Assembly: GCF_900103545.1 (NCBI RefSeq)
Contig: NZ_FNHH01000014.1
Coordinates: forward strand, 1 to 64,000
Length of the DNA: 64,000 nucleotides
Source of the DNA: Daejeonella rubra
GTDB lineage: Bacteria > Bacteroidota > Bacteroidia > Sphingobacteriales > Sphingobacteriaceae
Reading direction: 5' to 3'
Of the stretch, positions 1-8,488 are shown piece after piece. The notes under the pieces were generated by a model. It made no database searches. It had not been told where the DNA came from and saw only the letters and a list, made by a program, of their open reading frames with translations. A program made the position numbers and the translations under genes. Each line of letters begins with the position of its first letter. Position 1 is the stretch's first letter.

Positions 1-436
1 GAATCCTTCAGAATAACAACGGGTTTTCTTGATTTGCTGTAAATTTGCTTTCATATAACTTGACTTTTATGGTCAACCTATATCAGGGACGTACACAATG
101 TCTTGGTTCTTGGCTCTTGGTTCTTTTGTCAGGGTTCTGAAGTCTGAAGTCAGAGGTCTGAATAAATACTGCTGATTTCAAATTATCACTTCATCGTCCT
201 GGTTCCTCGCTCTTTATAATTGGTTAGTGAAGAACCACCCCCTTTAATTCCCCCGCTCCAATGGAGTCCTTTGGACCAGCGGTGGACACTAGACGCCTAG
301 GAAAATTGTGCTTTAAGATGAAAAATTGTCATCTATGAGCACATTTTCAAATTTAGCTTTCCGCTTTCCCCTTTCCGCTTTTGGCTTTCCCCTTCCGCTT
401 TCAGCTTTCCCCTTTCCGCTTTTGGCTTTCCCCTTC
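1..436. repeat. Gene-free stretch made of degenerate simple repeats
   Basis: No convincing gene is seen here. Three kinds of low-complexity sequence are visible. At 101-125 there is a TCTTGG/TTCTTGGC-type repeat, followed at 136-162 by a CTGAAGT-type repeat. At 239-302 there is a C-rich block (CCCCCTTTAATTCCCCC) that continues into a CTAG-containing end. At about 357-436 there is a period-7 tract built of CTTTCCG, CTTTCCC, CTTTTGG and CTTTCAG units, which runs right up to the stop codon of the SMP-30-like gene. I believe similar simple repeats are common between genes in Sphingobacteria, but that is memory, not a search. Confidence 0.6.
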
Positions 437-1300
437 CTACTTCACCTCATAAGCCACCACCGTATTCCTGAAAAATGTAGGAACATACAGCGTTTTTGTT
501 GCCGGATCAAAGCCGATATCTGCGGTGCTTCTTTTGGCGGCGCGGGTGTCCATCAGCAGTTGTTTGCTGCCATCGGTGTTTACGTACCAAAGGGCGCCTT
601 CCCAGCAGGAAACGATGAATTCATTGTCCTGAACGTGTTCAATGCCGTCAATTCCGCCTTCCATGCCATCCGCGATCAGCGTCAGTTTTTTATCATCATT
701 CATTTTATACATGCCGGTACCATCCAGAACATAGAGTACATTATCGTGGAATAGCACGCCATTTGGCTGGCTTAGGTTTTCAGCAAGCAGCTCTGCCTTT
801 TCGTTTTCTACTTTATATAATTTTTTAGCCAGGTAATCGGTCACGTAAATCGCACCATTCGGGTCGATGCTGATGTCATTTAGTCCGGTTGCTGATTCAA
901 TGGGGATGCTCTTTTCGATCTTACCCGTTGCGATGTCAATAACTACGATTGCATTCAGGTCGGCAGCGTATAATTTACCATTGTACATGCCCATACCTTT
1001 AGGTGCATTCATTCCGGAAACCCATTCTGCCGCAATGATCTTTCCATCCAATCCTACCTTAGCGATCGAGCCTTTCCCATCTGCTTTCCAGGGATCAGTT
1101 CCATCTACATTGCTGACAAATAATAGCTGACTGGCTTTATCAAAAAGTACTGATTCAGGGACTTTCAGCAGGCTGTCGCTTTCCCATTTTTCAATTAGCT
1201 CATGTTTCTGAACGGAAGCTTTCTGCTCAGTTTCTTTCTCTTTGTTTGGCATATTGCAGGCTGTTAAGGAGATCGCTGCGATAAAAAGTAGTTTTTTCAT
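437..1300 (-). CDS. SMP-30/gluconolactonase-like beta-propeller lipoprotein
   Basis: The 287-residue protein begins with a lipoprotein signal (MKKLLFIAAISLTAC, lipid-anchored Cys15), so it should sit on a membrane facing the periplasm or outside. The rest is made of repeated short blades such as LNDISIDPNGAIYVTDY and QPNGVLFHDNVLYVLDG, the pattern of SMP-30/NHL-type six-bladed propellers. Family members bind Ca2+ and hydrolyse lactones, but many lipoprotein forms have no proven activity; no catalytic set was confirmed here. It is a single gene, convergent with nothing and followed by the period-7 repeat tract. The start is the only Met that leaves an intact signal. Function beyond a propeller fold is uncertain. 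Confidence 0.8.
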   Translation of the reverse strand: MKKLLFIAAISLTACNMPNKEKETEQKASVQKHELIEKWESDSLLKVPESVLFDKASQLLFVSNVDGTDPWKADGKGSIAKVGLDGKIIAAEWVSGMNAPKGMGMYNGKLYAADLNAIVVIDIATGKIEKSIPIESATGLNDISIDPNGAIYVTDYLAKKLYKVENEKAELLAENLSQPNGVLFHDNVLYVLDGTGMYKMNDDKKLTLIADGMEGGIDGIEHVQDNEFIVSCWEGALWYVNTDGSKQLLMDTRAAKRSTADIGFDPATKTLYVPTFFRNTVVAYEVK

Positions 1301-1566
1301 ACCTGTTTTTTCTTGGTTGATAATAAAGATAGAAAAAACGAATTATTTCAGGATGCAAATGGAATAAATTCAATGCAATGGCATCCAAAAAAGCTCATCC
1401 TGCGTATCTTCATAGAGTGAAAGATCAATTCATTGAAAAGTAAACAAGGTTTGCCTGTTTCTGTTTTGCTTTTCTGATGAAAAAACTACATATTTAAGTT
1501 AGGACACCATTGGCAGATCTCCGGTAATATTATCCGCCTTATTCTGAAACGGATATTTTAAAGAAA

Positions 1567-4500
1567 ATGAAGAATCTAATCACAAATCTGGTCTTTTTAT
1601 GGGCCTTCTTGTATTTTACAGATTCGAATGCCCAGGCGCCTGTTATCAGCTCGTTTTCGCCCTCTCAGGGTGCTGTGGGAACGCTGGTTTCTATTTCCGG
1701 GACAGGATTGAACACTCCGGAATCCGTTCAGATCGGGGGAAAGGCGGCATTGGTCATTGCCAGTTCGGCGACTTCCATTACTGCCTATGTGATGCCCGGT
1801 GCTGTCGCAGGCTTGATTTCAGTAAAAAATTCTTTTGGTTCATCTAATAGTACAAGTCAGTTTACACTTCTCAATACGCCCTATCCTAATACTCAACAAG
1901 GTCCAAAACTGGTCGGCGGAGGCAGTATCGGTGAAGGCGGACTTGGCAGGTCGGCGGCCATCAGTGCCGATGGAAATACGGCGATTGTTGGCGGTTCTTC
2001 TGATAATGCTCAGCAAGGTGCGGCATGGATCTATGTTCGGAATAATGGCATCTGGACTCAGCAGGGACCAAAATTGGTGGGAAGCGGTAATGTCGGTCCG
2101 GCACATCAGGGAAAATCTGTGGGCATCAGTGCCGATGGAAATACCGTAGTCATTGGCGGTAATAATGATAATAAAGGGATGGGTGCGATCTGGATCTTTA
2201 CGCGGAAGAATGGTATCTGGACTCAGCAGGGGGATAAGTTAGTCGGGACAGATACCGATGCCACATTTTTGCCTGTAAGCCAGGGTTTTTCGGTTGGGAT
2301 GAGTGCCGATGGAAATACGGTCATTGTGGGTGGACCCTATGATAGCTCCAGCCGTGGCGCAGCCTGGGTCTTTATCAGAACGGGCAATGTCTGGACCCAG
2401 GATGGCGGTAAACTGTTTGATGATACCAATGTGAATGGATCGCAGGGGCAGGGTATTTCCGTGGGATTGAGTGCCGATGGGAATACAGCCATTGTGGGTG
2501 CACCTCTGGAGAATTCGCAGGAGGGAGCAGCCTATGTTTTTGTGAAGAGCTCTTCCACATGGGACAGGCAGCCTAAAAAGCTGGCTATTACTGATTATGT
2601 GAGTACGAAATGGCAGGGAATATCTGTCGCGCTGAGTGCCGATGGTGCCAATGCCATTGTAGGGGGCTCGGTAGACGGGAATGCCAGGGGTGCGGCATGG
2701 GTGTTTCAAAAGAATGGTGCAGAATGGATTCGCAAGGGATTGAAAATGGTGGGTACAGGAAGTTCGGCAGATGCTGCTCAGGGTTGGTCGGTGTCGATCA
2801 GTGCCGACGGAAATACCTCGCTTGTAGGAGGATATAAAGATAACTGGACGAATGGAGCGGTATGGGTTTATACCTGGACAGATTCCAAATGGCTGCAGCG
2901 GGGGCCTAAATTAACCGGCACCGGAAGCAAAGGTTTGGCTAACCAGGGGCACTCCCTTGCTTTAAGTGCGGATGGCTCAACTGCTATTATTGCAGGAAAT
3001 ATAGATAATAATCTTCAGGGGGCCAGCTGGATATTTACTACCGGTCCGGCCATTTCCATTACCCTCAATGAGTATAGTTCCTTATTCTGTAAAGGCTTAA
3101 CGGAAACCCGGTTTTCGTATACCGCAACGGAGGGTGACCCGGATCTGTATAGCATTGAATGGGATGCAGAGGGGCTGGCTGCCGGACTGACGAATGTGAA
3201 CGATCAGCCTCTGCCTCCCGGAAGTATTTTGGTGAAATTGCCTGCCTTGCTCGCTGATGGAGTTTATAATGGGGCTTTGAGAGTGAAGAACACTCGTACG
3301 GGAGAAAGCAGTACAGGTTCTATTTTCACGCTTGTGATTCCGGAACTGCCAAAGATCTCCCCAATTACCGGCGCTGGCAGTTTGGCTGTGGGATCTACTA
3401 GCAAACTGGTTTCTGCTACGGCTAATGGGGTGTGGACAAGCAGCTCGAATGCGATTGCAACAGTGAATGCCAGCAGCGGACAGGTCAGCGCGCTAGCGGA
3501 AGGTGCCGTAACAATCACCTACACGGTTACCAATGCCGCGGGATGCAGTAATTCTGAAAGTTTTAACCTGCTGGTACTTTCTGCTTCATCACTTCAGTCT
3601 ATTTCTTTCCCGCCAATTCCTGTCAGAATCTATGGCGATGCAGATTTTCCTCCGGGTGCTGTTCATGCAAATCCCTCGAGTACAATGGTTTATATGAGCA
3701 GTGATAGCCAGGTTGCAAGCATAACTGTTACCGGTCAGATTAAGATCAGGGGTGTAGGTTTAACTCTGATCACCGCTTCTCAGTCGGATAACCGGGCAAT
3801 TAATGCTTCGCAAATTTTAACGGTTAAGCCCAGAGATCTAAGCATCACGGTTAATGATCAGACCCGGAGCTATGGTATTCCAAATCCGGAATTGACCGCT
3901 GTTTATAATGGTTTTGTGCCCGGGGAAGGGGTGTCGGTCCTTGAGAAATTACCTGTGATCTCAACTTCTGCATCGATCAGTTCATCGCCCGGTATTTATC
4001 CCATTGTTGCCAGTGCTGCTTTGGCTGCAAATTATTCTATTTCGTATGTGGATGGCAAGCTTTTGATCAGCAAGGCTGATCAGGCGATGGATTTTGAGCC
4101 TATCCCGAATAAAAAATTGAGTGAGTTGAGCTTCAGGCTGAATGCGACGGTTAATTCGGGATTGCCGGTTACTTTTACCAGTAATGCGCCGGCTATTGCA
4201 TCCATCATTCCACCTGATCAGGTAAGTATCAACTCTTCGGGTAAAGTAATTATTGAGGCTAGTCAGGCCGGGAATGAGAATTACAATCCGGTTACTGTTT
4301 TCCGGGAATTCAGCATTTTCTCCGATTTTTTTACCCTGAATGCGAATACTTTTACTCCCAATGGGGATGGCATCAATGATCAATGGACGCTTCCTGGATT
4401 GGATGCTGACAATACAGCTATGGTTCAGGTTTATAACCGTTATGGGAAGCTGGTTTTCGAAAGTATGGCTTATACTAAGGCCTGGGATGGGTATTTTCAG

Positions 4501-4593
4501 GGAGAGGTGCTCCCGCAGGGGACTTATTATTATAAGATTTCGAGCCGGGCTGGGAAGCAGGTGCTTTCGGGTGCGGTGACGTTGATTTATTGA
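1567..4593 (+). CDS. T9SS-exported beta-propeller/Ig-like protein with CHU_C sorting domain
   Basis: A 1008-residue secreted protein. After a signal peptide (about residues 1-22) comes an IPT/TIG domain (about 25-95). Residues about 125-493 hold seven repeats of 50-60 residues, each starting with a form of [ILM]SADGNT..IVGG and ending W..QG.KL; a half repeat before the first one could close a seven-bladed propeller. Next are a Big_2-like domain (IATVNASSGQVSALAEGAVT), an MBG-like domain (SYGIPNPELTAVYNGFVPGE), and a C-terminal CHU_C or type B T9SS sorting domain with NTFTPNGDGINDQW and WDG.F.G..LPQGTYYYKI. The last domain directs outer-membrane translocation by the type IX system. Likely a cell-surface or released adhesin-like protein; ligand unknown. 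Confidence 0.85.
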   Translation: MKNLITNLVFLWAFLYFTDSNAQAPVISSFSPSQGAVGTLVSISGTGLNTPESVQIGGKAALVIASSATSITAYVMPGAVAGLISVKNSFGSSNSTSQFTLLNTPYPNTQQGPKLVGGGSIGEGGLGRSAAISADGNTAIVGGSSDNAQQGAAWIYVRNNGIWTQQGPKLVGSGNVGPAHQGKSVGISADGNTVVIGGNNDNKGMGAIWIFTRKNGIWTQQGDKLVGTDTDATFLPVSQGFSVGMSADGNTVIVGGPYDSSSRGAAWVFIRTGNVWTQDGGKLFDDTNVNGSQGQGISVGLSADGNTAIVGAPLENSQEGAAYVFVKSSSTWDRQPKKLAITDYVSTKWQGISVALSADGANAIVGGSVDGNARGAAWVFQKNGAEWIRKGLKMVGTGSSADAAQGWSVSISADGNTSLVGGYKDNWTNGAVWVYTWTDSKWLQRGPKLTGTGSKGLANQGHSLALSADGSTAIIAGNIDNNLQGASWIFTTGPAISITLNEYSSLFCKGLTETRFSYTATEGDPDLYSIEWDAEGLAAGLTNVNDQPLPPGSILVKLPALLADGVYNGALRVKNTRTGESSTGSIFTLVIPELPKISPITGAGSLAVGSTSKLVSATANGVWTSSSNAIATVNASSGQVSALAEGAVTITYTVTNAAGCSNSESFNLLVLSASSLQSISFPPIPVRIYGDADFPPGAVHANPSSTMVYMSSDSQVASITVTGQIKIRGVGLTLITASQSDNRAINASQILTVKPRDLSITVNDQTRSYGIPNPELTAVYNGFVPGEGVSVLEKLPVISTSASISSSPGIYPIVASAALAANYSISYVDGKLLISKADQAMDFEPIPNKKLSELSFRLNATVNSGLPVTFTSNAPAIASIIPPDQVSINSSGKVIIEASQAGNENYNPVTVFREFSIFSDFFTLNANTFTPNGDGINDQWTLPGLDADNTAMVQVYNRYGKLVFESMAYTKAWDGYFQGEVLPQGTYYYKISSRAGKQVLSGAVTLIY

Positions 4594-4595
4594 TT

Positions 4596-4630
4596 GCTAG
4601 CGGTTGCTGGCGCACGCGTGCCGCGTGTGC
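4596..4630 (+). repeat. REP-like palindrome, copy 1
   Basis: GCTAGC is followed by GCACGCGTGCC and GCGTGTGC, the same core as the copies beside the RAYT gene, here with a short insertion after GCTAGC. It lies a few bases after the stop codon of the T9SS protein and faces copy 2 in opposite orientation. Confidence 0.75.
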
Positions 4631-4685
4631 CAAACTAATTCCAGAAACAAATCATGCTTAAAAATTAGTATTCAGAGACTGATTT

Positions 4686-4710
4686 AGCACGCGTGGCGCG
4701 CGCGCTAGCG
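4686..4710 (-). repeat. REP-like palindrome, copy 2 (inverted)
   Basis: Reads AGCACGCGTGGC then GCGCGCGCTAGCG, the reverse-oriented form of the family with a diverged middle. With copy 1 it makes an inverted pair about 55 bases apart, resembling a bacterial interspersed mosaic element. Confidence 0.7.
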
Positions 4711-4794
4711 GAGTTCCAAATAAATATTAAAACGCTTCATTACCACTCACCACCTACCTAAAAAATCCTTAAATTCGCTTCATATACATATAAA

Positions 4795-5829
4795 GTGGCA
4801 AAACCTATACTCGTACTTAAGTTTGGAACGGCATCAATCACTACCACAGATGGGGAGCTTGATGAGTTAGTGATTGAAGAAATAGCCTTACAAGTGGCAT
4901 CTATCCATAAGGAATATAATTTGGTGATCGTTTCATCAGGTGCAGTTGCTGCAGGAAAGAAGTTTCTAAAGAATTATGGAGGTACGCTGAATGAGAAGAA
5001 AGCAGCGGCATCTGTTGGGAATCCGCTTTTATTAAATACATACGCCAAATATTTTTCACCGCATGGCATTGCCATTGCGCAAAGTCTTTGTGAGCGGCAT
5101 CATTTTTCGAACCGTGATCAGTTCCTGCAGCTCAAGAAAACCTATGAGGAGCTTTGGGCGAGCAATATCATCCCGATCGCCAATGAAAATGATGTGGTGA
5201 GTAACCTGGAATTGAAATTTTCTGATAATGATGAGCTGGCCACCCTGATCGCTGTTGGTTTTGGTGCTTCTCAGGTATTGTTTAGCACATCTGTCCCCGG
5301 TGTTCTGGATGGAAATGGGAAAGTTATTCCGGAGCTGGATACCACAGATAAGAAGATCCTGCTTTTAGCAAACAAGGAAAAATCTGCTTCCGGTTTGGGG
5401 GGCATGACCTCTAAATTGAATTTTGCCCGCCTGGCCAATCAAATGGGAATACGGGTGGTGATATTTGGTATCCGAACTGACAATGGGATTATAAAAGCTC
5501 TGGAAGGTTCAACTGGTACTTTATGCCTGCCTCAGAAGAGTGATCTTCCTGCACGTAAAAAGTGGCTGGCCAGTGGTAGCCTGGTCCGCGGGCGGATACA
5601 GATCGATGCAGGGGCCTCTAAAGCGCTGAAAGACAGGCATAGTCTGCTTGCAGTAGGAATTAAGAAAGTACTGACAGGTTTTGAGAATGGCGAGATAATC
5701 GAAATTCTTGATGAAGACAATAATGCTGTAGCTGTGGCTATTGCGAAGATCGATTCGGCTACGCTGGCGACTAATACCAAAGTAAAAAACCTGGAAGTGG
5801 CGCATGCCGATAATATTGTTTTACTGTAA
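4795..5829 (+). CDS. proB: Glutamate 5-kinase
   Basis: First step of proline synthesis: ATP-dependent phosphorylation of L-glutamate to gamma-glutamyl phosphate in the cytoplasm. The 344-residue protein shows the amino-acid-kinase fold: N-terminal LVLKFGTASIT, the SSGAVAAGKK glycine loop, NENDVV and FSDNDELA substrate/nucleotide motifs, and a C-terminal PUA-like domain (about 265-340, including SLVRGRIQIDAGASKAL). Length is close to the usual 350-370. The start is a GTG giving VAKPILVLKFGT; no better ATG lies upstream. Nine bases separate it from proA, so the two are cotranscribed. Feedback inhibition by proline is typical of the family. A proC gene is not in the window. Confidence 0.96.
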   Translation: MAKPILVLKFGTASITTTDGELDELVIEEIALQVASIHKEYNLVIVSSGAVAAGKKFLKNYGGTLNEKKAAASVGNPLLLNTYAKYFSPHGIAIAQSLCERHHFSNRDQFLQLKKTYEELWASNIIPIANENDVVSNLELKFSDNDELATLIAVGFGASQVLFSTSVPGVLDGNGKVIPELDTTDKKILLLANKEKSASGLGGMTSKLNFARLANQMGIRVVIFGIRTDNGIIKALEGSTGTLCLPQKSDLPARKKWLASGSLVRGRIQIDAGASKALKDRHSLLAVGIKKVLTGFENGEIIEILDEDNNAVAVAIAKIDSATLATNTKVKNLEVAHADNIVLL

Positions 5830-5838
5830 ATTTTTATC

Positions 5839-7086
5839 ATGGAATCGATACAATCTCTTCTTGAACAGGCCTCGCAGGCAACCATAGCGGTGAAGCTTCT
5901 CAGTGATGATGAAAAAGCAGATATACTGAAATCATTGGCAGCAAAGATCAGGGAAAAGACTGACACCATTATTGCTGAAAATAAACTGGATCTCGACCGG
6001 ATGCCGGATACTGATCCGAAGAAAGACCGCCTATTGCTTTCTTCCATCAGAATAGAAGACCTTGCCAAAAGTGTGGAGGATATTGCTGCTCTTCCTGATC
6101 CGAGTAATCGTCTGCTTTCGGAAAGGATTCTGGATAATGGACTGCTCGTTCAGAAAATAACAGTCCCCCTGGGTGTAGTTGGGGTAATTTATGAGTCGAG
6201 GCCCAACGTGACCATTGATGTTGCAGCTTTATGCATTCAATCTGGCAATGTATGCCTGCTGAGAGGTGGGACTGATGCTTTTTATACCAATACTTACCTG
6301 GTCGCACTGATTCAGGAGGTTCTGGCAAGCTTTGATCTGGATGTGAGTATCGTTCAGCTACTTCCTACAGACAGGAAATTCATGCCTGAACTGCTCACGG
6401 CGACAAAATATGTGGATATTTTAATTCCAAGGGGCTCACAGCAACTGATCGATTATGTGCGTGAGCATGCTTCAGTGCCTGTTATTGAGACAGGGGCAGG
6501 CGTTTGTCATACCTATGTGGAAGCTTCTGCTGATCTTGAAAGTGCCGCAAATATCGTAACCAATGCCAAGGTCTCCCGTCCCTCAGTTTGTAATTCACTG
6601 GATACGGTCATTGCAGAAAGAGAAATTCTGGAACCCTTACTAAGTCTTTTGGCTCCCAAACTGGAGTCCTATGAAGTGGAGATCTTTGCTGATCCGGAAT
6701 CTTACACCATTTTGAAGCAGTTGAATTATCCATTTCTAAGAGAAGCTGTGGAGGATGACTTTGGGCGGGAATTTCTTGATTTTAAATGCTCTGTAAAAAC
6801 AGTTGGTGGATTTGATGAGGCGCTGAAACATATCCGTAAATTTTCTTCCAAACATTCGGAAGCCATCATCTCTAAAAATATGGAGTACTGCGAGCGCTTC
6901 CTGAATGAGGTGGATGCGGCTGCAGTTTTTACAAATGCCTCGACACGATTTACGGATGGAGGTGTCTTCGGACTGGGAGCAGAGATCGGAATCTCTACTC
7001 AAAAATTACATGCCCGTGGTCCTTTTGCACTGGAAAAGCTGGTGACTGAAAAATGGATCATACGGGGACAGGGACAGGTTAGGTAA
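5839..7086 (+). CDS. proA: Glutamate-5-semialdehyde dehydrogenase (gamma-glutamyl phosphate reductase)
   Basis: Second step of proline synthesis: NADPH reduction of gamma-glutamyl phosphate to glutamate-5-semialdehyde. The 415-residue protein has the ALDH-superfamily layout. Visible are the VPLGVVGVIYESRPNVT nucleotide-binding segment, the catalytic Cys223 in ETGAGVCHTYVE, and the C-terminal FGLGAEIGISTQKLHARGP block typical of ProA. Length matches the family (about 415-420). It follows proB after nine bases, so ProB and ProA are made together, in keeping with their known complex that shields the labile acyl phosphate. Downstream are two REP-like palindromes that may protect or end the transcript. 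Confidence 0.97.
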   Translation: MESIQSLLEQASQATIAVKLLSDDEKADILKSLAAKIREKTDTIIAENKLDLDRMPDTDPKKDRLLLSSIRIEDLAKSVEDIAALPDPSNRLLSERILDNGLLVQKITVPLGVVGVIYESRPNVTIDVAALCIQSGNVCLLRGGTDAFYTNTYLVALIQEVLASFDLDVSIVQLLPTDRKFMPELLTATKYVDILIPRGSQQLIDYVREHASVPVIETGAGVCHTYVEASADLESAANIVTNAKVSRPSVCNSLDTVIAEREILEPLLSLLAPKLESYEVEIFADPESYTILKQLNYPFLREAVEDDFGREFLDFKCSVKTVGGFDEALKHIRKFSSKHSEAIISKNMEYCERFLNEVDAAAVFTNASTRFTDGGVFGLGAEIGISTQKLHARGPFALEKLVTEKWIIRGQGQVR

Positions 7087-7095
7087 GCTAAAATT

Positions 7096-7125
7096 GCGCT
7101 AGCGCACGCCGTTCCGCGTGTGCTT
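7096..7125 (+). repeat. REP-like palindrome, copy 3
   Basis: GCGCTAGCGCACGCC followed by GTTCCGCGTGTGCTT, slightly diverged in the centre. It sits 10 bases after the proA stop codon, in direct orientation with copy 4. Confidence 0.75.
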
Positions 7126-7133
7126 AAACAAAA

Positions 7134-7162
7134 CGCTAGCGCACGCGTGCCGCGTGTGCTTA
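7134..7162 (+). repeat. REP-like palindrome, copy 4
   Basis: A full-consensus copy: CGCTAGCGCACGCGTGCC then GCGTGTGCTTA, identical in its core to the copy upstream of the RAYT gene. The stem CACGCG/CGCGTG closes a three-base TGC loop. It lies 38 bases before the HipA-like kinase start. Confidence 0.85.
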
Positions 7163-7200
7163 AAGAATTCAGATAATCAATTGTATAACAATATAATACC

Positions 7201-7986
7201 ATGCAATCCGCACTCCGATCAGTCAATGTGACCCGTTATGTAACTCCCCTGAGGGAAGGCGGTTCTATGCCTGCGATTGCGGAAGCAGATGATGGCTTTT
7301 TGTATGTGATCAAGTTTCGCGGAGCGGGACAGGGTCCGAGAGCTCTGATCGCTGAACTTATTGGAGGAGAGATTGCCAGATTACTGGGATTGAGGGTGCC
7401 TGAACTGGTTTTTGCCAGTCTGGATGAGGCCTTCGGTCGGACAGAAGCGGATGAAGAGATTCAGGATCTGCTTAAGTTTAGTGTGGGCTTAAATCTTGGT
7501 TTGCATTATCTTTCGGGAGCGATTACTTATGATCCTGCGGTCAATACCATTGATGAAGAACTGGCTTCGAAGATCGTATGGCTTGATGCTTTGCTGATGA
7601 ATATGGATCGTACCTGCCGTAACACCAATATGCTGATCTGGCATAAGGAATTATGGCTGATCGATCATGGGGCAGCGCTTTATTTTCATCATTCCTGGCA
7701 AAATTGGGAGGAGCAGTCTCAAAAGGCATTTAGCCTGATCAAAGACCATGTCTTGCTGCCACAGGCATCTGCATTGGAAACCGTTGACAAGGAATTCAGG
7801 CCACTGCTGAGTTTAGAGCGAATTCAATCTATTGTATCACTGATACCTGATGAATGGTTGGAAGATGGTTTTTTTAGTACGAAGGAAGAGCATCGCCAGG
7901 CTTATATTAAATTCCTTGAAATGCGTCTGAAAAGTTCAGAAATATTTATAAACGAAGCCCGAAATGCGAGAGAAGCACTTATTTGA
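7201..7986 (+). CDS. HipA-like (HipA_2 type) protein kinase
   Basis: A 261-residue stand-alone HipA-fold kinase, far shorter than classical HipA toxins (about 440). Visible kinase parts are the ATP-binding Lys38 in FLYVIKF, a glycine-rich loop following it (GAGQGPRA), the catalytic loop MDRTCRNTN (Asp136, Asn141, Asn143) and a Mg-binding IDHG (Asp155). The N-terminal domain that HipA uses to contact HipB is absent and no HipB-like repressor gene is next to it. Instead its last 23 bases overlap the start of a DUF3037 gene, so the two are translationally coupled. From memory this kinase type commonly neighbours DUF3037 in other genomes. Target and role are unknown. Confidence 0.8.
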   Translation: MQSALRSVNVTRYVTPLREGGSMPAIAEADDGFLYVIKFRGAGQGPRALIAELIGGEIARLLGLRVPELVFASLDEAFGRTEADEEIQDLLKFSVGLNLGLHYLSGAITYDPAVNTIDEELASKIVWLDALLMNMDRTCRNTNMLIWHKELWLIDHGAALYFHHSWQNWEEQSQKAFSLIKDHVLLPQASALETVDKEFRPLLSLERIQSIVSLIPDEWLEDGFFSTKEEHRQAYIKFLEMRLKSSEIFINEARNAREALI

Positions 7987-8353
7987 GTATGCTGTAATCC
8001 GCGTTGTACCAAGGGTGGAGCGCGAAGAGTTTTTAAATGTTGGGGTGATCCTGTATTGCTCCGGACAGAAATTTCTGCGTGCAAAATGCTGGCTGGATGA
8101 GGAAAGGATGAAAGTTTTTTCACCCCGAACAGACCTGACAGAGATCAGGGAGAATCTGGATGCTTTCTGCCAGATAAGCATGGGAGATAAAGATGCCGGG
8201 CCGATAGCAAAACTGGATATTGCATCCCGTTTTCGCTGGTTAACTGCTACCAGGAGTACGGTTTTACAAACATCTAAAGTGCATCCCGGTTTTTGTGATG
8301 ATCCGGATGAAACGATTGAAAAATTGTTTGAAGAAATGGTATTGATTAATTGA
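7964..8353 (+). CDS. DUF3037 family protein, partner of the HipA-like kinase
   Basis: A 129-residue cytoplasmic protein with the family's N-terminal signature EYAVIRVVPRVEREEFLNVGVILYC followed by a charged middle and a basic RFRWLTATRSTVLQTSKVHPG segment; the first motif shows the DUF3037 match clearly in EREEFLNVGVILYC. Its ATG lies inside the kinase gene (23-base overlap, different frame), which argues for coupled translation and a shared function. No enzyme motif can be named. It may be a partner, substrate or regulator of the kinase; this is inference from gene order. The gene is followed by a decayed REP-like copy. Confidence 0.8.
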   Translation: MREKHLFEYAVIRVVPRVEREEFLNVGVILYCSGQKFLRAKCWLDEERMKVFSPRTDLTEIRENLDAFCQISMGDKDAGPIAKLDIASRFRWLTATRSTVLQTSKVHPGFCDDPDETIEKLFEEMVLIN

Positions 8354-8356
8354 TAC

Positions 8357-8381
8357 TGGCTTACGCGTGCCTCATGTGTCC
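8357..8381 (+). repeat. Degenerate REP-like palindrome, copy 5
   Basis: TGGCTTACGCGTGCC followed by TCATGTGTCC keeps the ACGCGTGCC and GTGT parts of the family but has lost GCTAGC. It begins three bases after the DUF3037 stop codon. Confidence 0.5.
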
Positions 8382-8488
8382 ATAAGCACATGCCCTCTTC
8401 AGGTGTCTGCTCAATGTTATTAAGCTAATGAATTTAATTGGATGGTAAATAAATGATAGTCACATTTTTTTGCAGTAGCGATCAATTA

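Noticed and set aside
101..436. Possible CRISPR-like repeat array
   Set aside because: Units are 7 bases or irregular, there are no spacers of constant length and no cas genes.
326..754. Plus-strand open frame through the heptad repeat and into the SMP-30-like gene
   Set aside because: Low-complexity composition and overlap with a well-supported minus-strand gene.
2239..2709. Minus-strand open frames inside the T9SS propeller gene
   Set aside because: They mirror the repeated DNA of the propeller blades and show no domain of their own.
7096..7162. GC-rich palindromes after proA as ordinary terminators only
   Set aside because: The same core recurs nine times in spacers and around a RAYT gene, without T-runs; a REP family explains it better.
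7201..7986. HipA/HipB toxin-antitoxin locus
   Set aside because: The kinase lacks the HipA N-terminal domain and no HipB-like DNA-binding gene is adjacent; the partner is DUF3037.
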